Below are positions 47,301-58,357 of a stretch of DNA of 64,000 nt, piece by piece. Made by a program: the position numbers and the translations under genes. How positions within the stretch are numbered: position 1 is the stretch's first letter; every line of letters begins with the position of its first letter. The stretch covers positions 310,001-374,000 of the forward strand of contig WTXD01000020.1 in the NCBI GenBank assembly GCA_022496205.1. The letters run 5' to 3'. The stretch is from Gloeopeniophorella convolvens (Eukaryota; Basidiomycota; Agaricomycetes; Russulales). The notes under the pieces were generated by a model that did not search any database, was not told where the DNA came from, and worked only from the letters and a program-made list of their open reading frames with translations.

Positions 47301-50300
47301 GGCAAAGTTGCGAGCCTCGGACGCGGCCCCGCCGGGACAGAGCCACCCCATCTCGCCCAGTCTGTCGTATACCCGCTGGTCCGAGGAGAACACCGAAATG
47401 CAGGCACAACGAATCTTCCAGGTTCTCACCATCTGTCTCGCATCGCAACTCTTATGGGCTGCACGCTTCGACTGAACGTTATCCCCCATTTGGCGCCGCT
47501 GTTGAGTGCTCCCGTAAGTACACCTTAGATGAACTTCTCGACAAGCCGTTCTGAGCAGCGCATGATTATGGCCCGCTTCTATCATACAGGACGGCTAGCA
47601 ACCGCACCCGCGCTGCCTCGGGGCACCGATAACGCCCCTGCAAGCCCCTGCCGCTCGCTAGACGTAGCCCCAAAGCGCCCCGGCCAAGCCAGTCCGCGAC
47701 AGCCAGGCCGAGATCCATACACCACTGCGTCCGCAACTCAGCGGGCGCGGGCGCACCGGCTTCCTGTGGCCCTGGGGGAAACGCCAGCTCCACTTTCATG
47801 ACGGTGAGAAAAGCCGTGCGATGTGCTTTTGCATGGCAGCTGCTAACAGGGTAGAGCTGGCCTGAAAAGGCGGGCGTTATGAGTTCATGTAAGTGTTCAG
47901 TGAAACACTTGCCGACTTGGGCTTTAGGTTTAAGCAATCTCCATACGCGCTTCCCCCGGCGGCAATACTGATGGACGCACACGCTCCAGAGGAAGATCAT
48001 AAGTATACGGGGCTGCGGCCTCACAGTGGATGCAGAGCAACAATGCGTGCGTCCCGGCCTGCCGTCATTAACTGGATTAGATACGGTGCCGGTGTTGGAT
48101 CCCCCGGGGTCTGCTGCACCGTTCATGCTCGTGAAAGTGGCACGCACATACATCATAGACTCGTGCAAATCTATGCAGTCGAGCAAATGCTTCGCTGGCG
48201 CGCCCGGATAACGCCCGCATGGAACCGCTGAACAAGCTTTCAATGCTCCTTAGGGACGACGATTCCTCCTGTGAGCAAGGTTCGATCCTGTTTCACCAGC
48301 CACCGACTAGTGGATCGTCCCTCCGCTGCCACCCCTTTAGGCTAGCCCTCTTCCGAATCAGGCACACACCGTATATAGGATCGCAGTGCGGCGTGCCATC
48401 CAGTGAGTGCTTTGCCTGTATTCGCGTTCTGCGCTGAAACACCATCACCCACTGCCCAGAGGGATCCTCGGCTCTGATAGCCAGCTGGAGTAGCGCGCTG
48501 TCGTATAGATAAGGTGGGCGCGTGTTTTTACACTTTTGTGGTTCTCTGTGTTGGCATGCCGTAGAAACGTGGCTTAATGGACATCAGGACGTGAGCGTAC
48601 GAAACCCTCAGGTAAGCACATCCTGATCCCAAGATGTCCCTTTCCGCGCTCAACTGCACACGAAGGATCCCGACACGGGACTCTGATATGGCTAGTCGCT
48701 TGATTCTAACTCTTTGATATCCATAGTTGAATCATCCGGTATAACCGTGGTGAGTTGCCTTTGTGTATTCATTCCGAGCAGTGGCGCCGCCGCGGTGTTT
48801 TTCGGGCTTGACACTCCAGGCAACATGATGCGGCTTGTGCGATAAGCGGTAATCGGTAATCCGTTCCACAATTATTCTTCAAGTGTCCTAGCACTCGATG
48901 CGAGCCAGTACCAGCCAATGATGCCGTCTTCTAACATGATCGTGATGTCACTCAACCCACGGCAACATCGCGTGTTGATACAATCATCGTCGCTACAGTG
49001 GCAGTCTCCCCTTGTCTCAGTAAGTAGCAGCACCACGTTGCGTGCGGAGTTCTATCAGCCTCCGCGCTCAATGAACTCATCCGGTCATAGGCCACCGGCG
49101 CTGCTATTCCGACCATACTGTACCAACTCTACTAGTTGACTCGACCCTTTGCTCCCCGTTTGGCCTCCTGTGTTACCACTCTACGCGGCAGCATCAGGCA
49201 CTGCTCCGCGACCCACCGGCCCACCATCAATGAATGGAGGATCCTCGCGTGTAGGCTTGCAACGTGCTGGGGGGCATATGCAGCTCGCTTGCGCTCCGCG
49301 TAGTCGGAGGGGCCAGGTCGCCCGCCACCCCATCTGGGATCCTCAGGTTGGGTGCTGCGCAACGTGCCGCGCCACCCTGGGAACCCACTCGCCAGGCTGC
49401 ACAGCCCGTGCGGCGTGGCTCCAGAGCTAGCCTACTCCTGCACTTTCTTCACGCGCGCATGTCGCAACTATCTGTGCAACGCCTCTCAGTCGCCATTTGA
49501 CGTCCCGGCCTGCGTGGATCGAGGCTTTGGCTCGCACGCTCCGCGCACGCGACGGGCTAGAAGTGCCTGCGAGCACGCGGCGCATGCCGGCATCTGCCGA
49601 ATCCGGCCACTCAGTCTCGCAAGCTCCGCGGAGCCGACTCGTGCTTTCCCTCCGCTTTCCGCTCGTCAACCTTTCCTCTTGATCTTGTTCGGGCTTGCTG
49701 ACAGCCATGGGACCCACAGCGAAGGACGATGTCGCGGACTATCTAGGATTGGCAGCTTGGTGACGTGCTGTTAGGACCATGGTCGCTTACTGGTGCTCTC
49801 TGCTCGCAGCGTTGCTCTTATCGCGCCTTGCGTAGTCCCACTACGATCCATTCATCCCCACAGGTACAGGTGGGATATCCAGGAGAGAATCCGCTTGCTG
49901 TACCCGCAGCATCCCATCACTACGCCCAACCATCAGCATCAGATCCTGATTCGCTGCTATCATGCGATGCACCCGCACGAACCAGCAAACCTTGTCCACC
50001 CGCCTCGTAACGGCCACTTAGTCTCCTGAGATCCGTGCACGCCGCCTCTCCGGGCCTGTCCTTCCCGATACATGAGTGCATGGCCTGTCCGTCGACGTAG
50101 ACGGCCACAGGGTTTGATCTCATCGCACCCGGGCCTGATGCTGTAACGGACGTATCATCGCTGTGACTCCGCGCTGTCCTCATCCCGCCAGGCGCTCGCG
50201 CGCCGCTGCCTGTGGGCGGATGCCGCTCCCCACGAGCGGGCGCTCGCTGCGGCGCGGAGCCCCGGCGCCGCGCGGGGACATCAGGCGGTGGCGCACAAAC

Positions 50301-50400
50301 GTGGCCGCGCCAGACGCCGCAATATGCGCACATCCGGTCCTCAAGAGAAGGTCTTCTCGCGCTTGCGCCTCACCGAGCAGTCCTTTGCGGGCTGAGGCCG
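41368..50400. other. Large GC-rich gene-poor stretch
   Basis: About 9 kb without a supported gene. Open frames on both strands are Arg/Ala/Pro-rich and overlap one another. CCAAT/ATTGG words are frequent, especially at 42-46 kb. No LTR, tRNA, rRNA or inverted-repeat element was recognised. Intron-rich or non-coding genes could be missed here. Confidence 0.4.
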
Positions 50401-52484
50401 TGCGCGGCGCTCATCACGGGGAGCCCGGCGGCGTCTTGCAGGACGCTGGTTCAGCGCAAGGGCAAGCCCCCATGTAGGCTAGGTGATTGGACCCTGAGCG
50501 GATGCGCGTTTCAGTGCCAATGTGAGCCATGCAGGGAAGGATGGGGCAAGCTTCAGTCGTTCTTATCAGTTTCGGGGACTCCTGTGGTGCGCTTGGTGTA
50601 TGGAGTCTTGCCTTCGCGATTCTAGTCCTTCGTTCCGCTCGGGCCACCAATCGCAAGTTCATCGCCGTCGCCAATCTTTTGCGCGTCTCGAGAGATGTTC
50701 GTCTCACTTCTTTCCTCCTAGCTCAAGAAAATCCTATTATTACCTCTGATGCACTCCATAGGCGTTTCTCTCTATCCTAGTGTCCGTCCTGACGCTGGTG
50801 ATGTGTTCCTATTGGTTCCCGTTCGCTCATTTATCACTAAGATCCTTTCCACTCTCGATCTGGGTGAAATTTCCCGGAGCACCTTTGTGGCCGCGTCCTC
50901 CTGCAGGCCTTTGAATAACATGGCCTACGAATTGTGGGGTCGTTTGTAGTTTCCTTTGTCTCACGTTATCTACTATTCAATCAAACAGCTTCTGGCAGGG
51001 ATGGGGCACGGTGGCCGTTCCTGAGGACGAAAAGCGGGGTTTCGGACAATGGGTCTGGACGCCATGTCATTCCCTCCTCAGGTTGTACCTAATGCCTCAG
51101 AGGGCCGCGAGCTAGCATGTGGCGGCGAGGTGCGTGACAGCCAACGCGGACCCACGCTTACGACACCATTACATTTAAGCTCAGTCCCGTGGCCTCAGAA
51201 TCCAGAGTGGTCGTCACAAGAAGGGCGCAACCCGGACCGGGCCTGCGACTGCTGCGAGGTCATACGTCGTCACTGTGCGCCAAACATGTTCGAGGCTTGT
51301 GCCCCTTAGCGTGCCCAGCGTGCGTGCTGATCTCGCTCAGTGCACGCGACCTCGCGCAGCACCCTCAAAACGTCACCGGATGGAATGACGACAGCAGGAA
51401 ATACCTTCAGCCCAAGAAGTAGTACCGTCGGGAACTCTGGGCGATCGGATCCACTGTACTGGATCGTCTGAGGCTGGGCGTAGCTCGTTCATACGCTACC
51501 GCAGAACTCGGCCAGGCACGCAGGCGAAGTCGACATTAGGTGGAGTCGAGGATGGGCGCAATGGGGTGCAACGTCACGGTGGGCACGACGCGTCCTGCCA
51601 GCGTCTGTCTCTGTGAAAATCATGCACCACGCACCACGTCGCCTGACGCAACGGGACGAGCAATGCGGAAACCGGGCACCAGCTCGCTGAATACGAAGGT
51701 TGCATACTCCCTAACGTCCCCGATCCTGTCTCATTCCGTATGCGGAGAGGTACGCTTCTGCAGCCTCAGCTCCCGGGAGCTGTTCTGTTTCTAGAATGCG
51801 CAATAGAAGGAGGATCCGGGGTCGGTGAGAGTATTTCGGGCGGCAGAATGTGAACGTGTAGAGTGGCTCTGCGCGTTTCGTCAATGCAGCAAAGAGTGTG
51901 TCACATTCAAGCCGCGAAGTGTGCGATTCCCTTTGTGTGACAGGATAAGCACCCCTCGTTGGGCAGTAAGGCACTTCGCTCGGAAGATAGAAGAGGGGAC
52001 TGTGTCGCAACAAAAACGGGGGTGTTTCGGTTCAACAACGAGGAGACGAAGAGTGAATAGGACCCGCAAAGCCACGTGCCTCAAAGCGTCGCTCAGTTCA
52101 CAGGAGAAGACACCCGGCTGCCGAAGCTGACATGAATGAGGAAGTAGTCATTATGATCATCGTTGAGCCGGCCCAATCTAAGCAATTGTCTTCTGTCGGT
52201 TGAGCAGATAGCGGTTCCGCAGTAGCGTACCTCCGGCTCGGGCACGAGGTGCGTGCTGGCTCTGTGCTCTCCAGAGACCTTGACCGCGTTGGGATTAAGT
52301 GGGATGATGCAATGTATAACGGCTCCAGTAAGACTCGTAAAGTATGGTACCAGAAAGTCACGTGAACATCTCTGTATAGGCTGAGCGGCACGCTTGTGCG
52401 CGTGGTCTCGGGATGTCTATCAATCGCTAAGGGCATCAGGAATCGTACTTGGACCATTCAAGTAATTGGAAAGCGGTAGCTCAC
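50401..52484. other. Gene-poor stretch
   Basis: More balanced base composition. A plus-strand frame near 50,749-50,949 (TKILSTLDLGEISRSTF) is the most protein-like piece, but it has no recognisable family or intact start. No supported gene. Confidence 0.35.
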
Positions 52485-54040
52485 CTACAAAAATTCCTTC
52501 GTCAGAATAGCTAGAACAATCTTCTGCACCCTTTCTGTCCACTCGTCGTCTTTGTGCAGCAGGTGGATTTCCTGCAGTGCCACCCCCATACTTCTTCGCT
52601 GCTCCAAGCACCGCACCAGGAGCTCTCCACGGGGCTTTTGTGGTGCAACCACCTCTCCTAGTTTCACCAAAAAAAGCTTGATGGAGTGAAGGTTGGGGAG
52701 ATGGATGGGTTGCTCATCACTCGACAGGGCATCGATGAGTCCGTCGACGGCGCCGCAATTGGTGGCGCAGACATGCCGTACTCGTCTCGCGTTCAAAAGA
52801 AGCGCTCTCCAGCATCTGGCAGGCCACGGAAGGTGGGCGACTATCTCTACGCAGACCAAGCCGTCGAGGTGCAAGACAGAATTGAGGTGGCGCACTATTC
52901 AGGAATGGAGGTACTCGACCCTAACATCGTGCTCGTGAACTGGTAGGCCGTACTCGAGATGAAGCTGTGAAGGACTATAACGCTCCACCTCCAAGTCATC
53001 TGATGTACGAAAATCAAGCGCGACGTTTGGGGACCCGGTCGCCAGGACTTTGAGTCTTCGTAGCGGACCGAACGTATCTTCATAGTGGGAGAGAAGGGAC
53101 GCATGCCTGGCAGGTCCTTGCCAAATTTGGTCTCGACTCAGAACCTCGGCGCGCGCTGAGGCGGGTAAATGTAGGAGAGATGCGAACGACAGGAGATCGA
53201 ACGTTTGCCAACTGGACAACGCCATCTCCTCCAACTGTGGAAGCCGAACAACACCGTCCCTCATCATCTCGGTAGATGATCCTGCGTGTAGAACGTTTCG
53301 CAGGGCTAGGCGTCGCAGTCCGGGCATGCGCCTGAGGATCGCAAAGACGTCGTTCGGGAAGGGAGTCTTGTGGATGCGGCATGTGGAGACGATCGAAGCT
53401 AACGTCGAGTTCGTGCAGATCCTGAAGAACGGGAGATAGCCATGAGGATAGGAAAACGTTGCGTAGGTGCAACCTTTTGAGACTCGGGAGAGACTCGGCG
53501 TAATTGATTGCGATGGGGTGCCCGGAGGTATACTGCAGAGCCAGGGATTCGAGCACTGGGGTGCACTCGGACAGGCGTCCGACAAGCGAGTCGACAAAAG
53601 GCTTAACCATCTCGCTCAGATCCAAGGAGAGGCCCGCCAGCCGAGTCGAAAACGTTGGACCGGTGAGCTCTTGGGCGACATCCAGGTAGTTCGGCACAGG
53701 GTACAGTCCCGAGGCGCTAGTCACCCTTAAAGTGACGTGTAGCGGAGCTTTGCTTGATCGACTGAACATCTCGAAACACTACCTCCGCAACATCGTCATG
53801 AAGTCCGGGAAACTCCACAGGCACGATGTTCCAAGTGCGATCTGCCGTTCTGTCAGATACATCGAGCACGCGCTACCAATGGTTTCTCACCTTCCGCCAT
53901 TCGTGACAAACGTGGCTGGTACCTATCCATCCCAACTTCGATGGTCCATCTTTGAGGTGAGGTTGATCGTAGTAGACGCACGTCAAGAACACCTTGGACA
54001 ACAATTCCGGAGGGAGGATTGAGATCGGACAGGCGGCGTT
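52485..54040 (-). pseudogene. F-box protein pseudogene
   Basis: Exon 1 near 54,035-53,888 encodes SILPPELLSKVFLTC and GWIGTSHVCHEWRK, ending at a GTGAGA donor. Exon 2 continues IALGTSCLWSFPDF, but an in-frame TAG follows within MLRR*CFEMFSRSSKAPLHV. LRR-like sequence goes on (LSDASL-type repeats, VLESLALQYTSG, LPSLKRLHLRNV). The frame shifts near 53,370 into a second readable frame (RRMPGLRRLALRNV, LPQLEEMALSSW). A TGA at about 52,898 interrupts that frame, which otherwise continues to 52,485. It has the same layout as the F-box gene at 31,512-33,055. With two stops and a frameshift it is probably dead. Confidence 0.72.
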
Positions 54041-55258
54041 GCGACGTCGCTTCACCAAAACAGTGACGAAACACGTCAAGCTCTTTATCGATGTGACTGG
54101 GATCAAACGGTATAGGTCGGGATCGGGGTTCACAGCGTTCGCTGTCTTGCAGAAGCCCCCTGGTCTGCGCCACGGAGAGCCGGGGATCGACGGCTATGAG
54201 ACGCACGATAAATTGTGGAGAGCATAACCATGAATTAAATAAACTCACCCGACATGTGCGAGGCGTCTGGTAGGATGACTCTAGCTACACGAAGAGTCTG
54301 TATCACAGGGTGTTTTGACGGAGCTATATATACATGCCGCGCTGCCTGGGCGCACCCACGACCACCACGCGTACATGGTGCATACCCAGGCTTGAATTGG
54401 AGACCGATAACGAAACATGCGTCGTGCAGCGTGCATCATGAGCTAAGTAGTCTGACGCGTGGACCTTGCATATCGTGATAGGACTCGCTTGCAGGCAGAG
54501 TATTTGATCCACGATTGGAACTGAATATAAATCACAGACTCGGAAGTATTTTTAGGTATTCCGAGCAGAGCGGACGACCAGGCGACTGCGGAAGGAGGTG
54601 ATCGGTTGAGGCACTTAACAACGGCAGTGAGGGGCGCTGTTCAGAATTTTAGTCAGTAAAATTCAATTCGTATGCCGGGCAGTGATTGTGCGCACCAAGA
54701 GGACATGCCCTCGTATATCCGAGGACGTATCTCAGACGGGGAACCGTGGTTCAGCTGACCATGTGGGCAATTATCTCAAAGCCAATCGCTAGATCACGAA
54801 CGTGAGGTCCGTGACGCTTTTTGGCGATACCTTATGTCTTGTTATGAGAACGAATTAGGCGCGAATGCCACTGCGTAAGGACTCACTAGATACGCATCCA
54901 GCGCGTCTCCACACAAAATGGAACCCGTATTCGGCCCCGTCGGAACGCTTCGCGGGGTAGAGGTATCCCCTATACGAGCTATACGAGCTCATGGGACGGT
55001 GTTAATACACTGCGGGGCTGCTCCTCGTCGGCGTGACGAACTCGTAATGGGTTGTACTCGAATATTTTTGCCAAGACTTGCCCATCACGAAGAGTAAGTC
55101 GAGGGAAGATGACACGTATTCTTGGGGTGGAAAGCGCGACAAAAGGAACTTATGTCATGAGGCTTGAATACCGATGTAAAGATGCAACGCGCGGACTCTG
55201 ACAAAAGCTGCACGGGACCGTCCAGGCGCGTACTAAGTACAGTTGCGGCATCCCATAC
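54041..55258. other. Gene-free stretch
   Basis: No supported gene, RNA or repeat. Composition is balanced and stops are frequent. Confidence 0.4.
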
Positions 55259-55706
55259 TCAACTTGGACGCGACCTGTCGTAAGATGAGATGTTGTCATG
55301 GAGAGGCGGTCGGACGAAACGTACCGCGTCAAGGAGCATAGCGCCGCTTATCCAGTCCCACACAGCGTCACGGATTTCGTTGGGAGAACATGCGCCCGTG
55401 CCGAAGTAGGACCCCCAGATGTCCCACCACTCTCTGGACCTCCGTCCCCGACAATTGAGCCCAGGGCAGGCAAGTAACCTGTCGAGGAATCTCGCCGTTT
55501 CGGGGACATATCCGCTGAAGAGAGATTTGGGCTGAAAACCACCAGGACGATTATACAAGAGGCTGGGAGAGCAATGTATTCAGATTCGGGGGAATCGAGA
55601 AGGTCGGACGGTGAACTCACGGATTAAATCCCATCCCCGATGACAGCAAGTCTTGCGAAACATCCGCGCGGATCCACCCCGGGTTGTTATCGAGCGTCAA
55701 TACCAT
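55259..55706 (-). CDS. Small protein of unknown function (two exons)
   Basis: ATG at 55706 (MVLTLDNNPGWIRADVSQDL) runs to a GTGAGT donor at 55620. A 58 bp intron joins in phase to 55562-55259, giving 129 residues. The second exon is Trp-rich and well balanced (EWWDIWGSYFGTG, RDAVWDWISGAMLLD), unlike chance frames nearby. I do not recognise a family. More exons may lie upstream: a frame near 55,850-55,710 reads SYDESPRRFFAHQLAKHHLL but ends in a stop. It may be a fragment of a larger gene. Confidence 0.35.
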
Positions 55707-56490
55707 CTGTTGACTTGCTGTCCTGAGAAAAGGAGGTGATGTTTGGCAAGTTGATGCGCAAAGAAGCGCCTGGGGCTCTCGTCGTACGACAGGGTGGTTC
55801 CACCCGACACGGGAGTGAGGGACACGAAGAATTGGTGGATGGGGATTGTTTCACTCTCCGTAGAGCCATCATTGGTACAGATTTGTAGAAAAGAGAGGCG
55901 TTCCTAGGTTGTGGGCGTCGTCTCCGGATTCGCACAGGCTAGCTGGCGGATCCGACAGTAGGATAAAGACATTGAAGACACGTTAGCCTGCGGCACGTCT
56001 GCAAAATTCAAAACATGTATAAAAATGCAAAATGGATGCGTACGCACTGGCATGCGAGTATGTTGCAGTACTCAGTGTTCGGTGGGATCTGTTTGAATGG
56101 CTCGCGCAAGAGGGAGGGACAAGGCCGAATTAGAAGGTGCGTGAGTCAGAAGTGGTTCTGCGATAATCGGTCCCAATGATGGCGATGGTACGTTGCGCGG
56201 AAACACAGAAAGGTGTGGCAGGAATAATGATTCAAACGATGGCTCAGGTTGCTGCAGCGACGGTGGAGAGCAAGGGGACATCCGAGCCACCACTGGCCGC
56301 CCAAGGCCGCGCCGGCACCGGCTCGGCGGCGGGCGGCGGCCGAGTTCCATTGACCGCAAAACTTGGGTCGAACTACGATGGAAACTAGTATAAGTTTGCC
56401 TCTACTACCCCATACTTCGCCGCCTTTTTGCGACGACATCAAGCTTTATGCGAGTAGAGTACGTTGCGTGTGCCCACGCAGACCCGAAGC
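55707..56490. other. Gene-free stretch
   Basis: Possible upstream exon of the unknown gene near 55,850-55,710. Otherwise nothing recognised. Confidence 0.3.
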
Positions 56491-57672
56491 TCATGCCTCC
56501 ATGACCGCCCCCGCCACAGCCGCGCGGTCCAGCTCGCGCAGCCGCGCCTGCCCGCCCGCACGCGCATGAGCCTGCCGCCGCGCCGCAGCACGCACGCACG
56601 CACGCACCCCGAGCGCGAAGAGGTGCGAGTCGTGCGCCCCGGGCACGAGCGCGCGCACCGCCATGGCGAGGTTGTATACGTAGTCCTGCCCCCGCCATCA
56701 ACCCCGCGCGCGCGCGCCCAGGCTCACGACGCACCTTGTTGCGCCCCGATGGCCTCACAGCGGCCCATATCGTGCGCGCGAGCGCGTCGAGCGGCTTCGC
56801 GCTGATTGCGCCCGGCCAGCGTCAGTGCTGCACGTATGTATATGCGAGAGGAGTACGCGCAACGCAACTGAAGGATGGGCCGTCGCTGCGTCCGATGTAG
56901 CACTCGGCGCGCGGGACCACGACGCGCTCCGTGTCGTTCGGTGTGTGCGCGTAGACATCGACGCGCTCGGGGGCGTAGCCGTCCTGCGCACGCGGTGGGC
57001 GTTGGTATTGAGTATGCAATACCGCGTGGGGGCGGGCGCTGCGCACCCTTTCGCGGTAGTCTGTCACCGTTGCTGCCGCCAGCTAGAAGGACGTACAGAA
57101 GGGGGCGCGGCGCACTGAGCTCGTTGCGCACCACGCGCGTGTGCGCCGGGTCGATCGTGAATGCCACGCCTGTCTCCACTGCTGAGCAGCACCACCCACA
57201 GCAACCGGCGCGCGAACGCACCCCAGACGGCGTCCTCTTGCGGAAACGCGTCGGCCGCCGAGATCGTGGTCCAGTCCTACTGGTGCACAAGCGTCACGAC
57301 GCGCCCGGGGTGCTGCCACACCGCCCATCGCGCCACATCGCGTCGCATCGTGGAAGGGAGGAGGGCAGGCCCGGGCGCACCTCCGGCGTGCCGCGATGGT
57401 CGTGCGATTTTTGCGCGAAGCGGCGCACGTAGCCCTTGAGGAAACCCGGGGCTGCGCACGCTCGGAAGTCAGCACGACGATGCGGATGGGGAGGGTGTGG
57501 GGCGCACTTTTGTGGATGATCTGCGGCGGAGGCTTGGTGCGCGGGCTCAGCTCGGTGCGAGGTGGGGCGACGAGACGGGACGCACGCGGAGGATGAGGGA
57601 GCCGTAGCCAAAGACGATGTACGGTGTTGGGGTGGGTGTGGCGTCGTCAGACAGCGGCGTGGCGGCGGTCAT
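56491..57672 (-). pseudogene. ChaC-type gamma-glutamylcyclotransferase gene with nonsense and frameshift
   Basis: The family degrades glutathione to 5-oxoproline and Cys-Gly in the cytosol. ATG at 57672 leads to the hallmark YIVFGYGSLILR. A short intron joins PPPQIIHK; after another intron comes PGFLKGYVRRFAQKSHDHRG, then HPGRVVTLVHQ. The next codon is TAG where the family has an acidic residue, followed directly by DWTTISAADAFPQEDAVWG, including the Glu region near the active site. GVAFTIDPAH, DYRE, DGYAPERVDVYAHTP, VVVPRAECYIGRSDGPSF, LDALARTIWAAVRPSGRNK and YVYNLAMAVRAL continue to the stop at 56491. The join between DYRE and DGY is one base out of phase. Seven or so short introns are implied. 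Probably inactive unless the TAG and the missing base are sequencing errors. Confidence 0.8.
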
Positions 57673-58357
57673 GGCATCTTGGTGCGGGTCCGATCTAGTG
57701 CAATCCTACCTGAGTCTACTCGTGAGGAGATGTAGAGTGCAGTACAAGGTCAATTGTACTTGTACGCTCGCGTTGACGCGGAGGCCTGCGGAATCATTTC
57801 TCTCGACAATCGATGCCAGTGGCCATGACCTTCAACTTTGCAATTGCCTTCACCGTCATCAACAGCCACGCGCCACGGGCGCCAACCCCCTTTGGCAAGC
57901 AACAATCACCTCAATTCGCTCAGCTGCACTTTGGCGCTTCACAGAATCTCCGAAACAAGCTATGCTCTCTCACACACCCTGCAAAGGCGGTCTGTCAGCT
58001 GTCTATCGCCGCTGTCAACATATTGTAGCGCCTATATCCCAGCATCATCGTCCAGACCGTTACCTCCCTCGACTACTACCTTTGCTTCTCGGGTCTCGAA
58101 TCTGCAACCACGTCAACCACCCTTGCATCGTCTACATTTCTTCATGGCGAGCGATCAACTTGCGTTGACACCGTAAGCGGGACTCGTAGCCTGTCGCGGT
58201 GCTGTTACTCATCGATCGCGTGTCACACGCCTCTTCTCATCAGCCCAGGACAACCCGCATCCCAAAACCTAGGATCATCGCACGATCCGCTTGAAAGTCT
58301 ACACCGACGTTCTCACCTTCGATTGAAAAGTGAATACCCTACCTTGCTCCCCCGCGT
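57673..58357. promoter_or_regulatory. Shared upstream region of the ChaC gene and the NLR gene
   Basis: 685 bp between divergent starts. No clear TATA box. Several pyrimidine-rich stretches lie near 58,060-58,130 before the NLR start. Confidence 0.25.

Noticed and set aside
48240..48295. tRNA-like word 'ggttcgatcctg'
   Set aside because: No matching acceptor, D or anticodon stems could be placed upstream.
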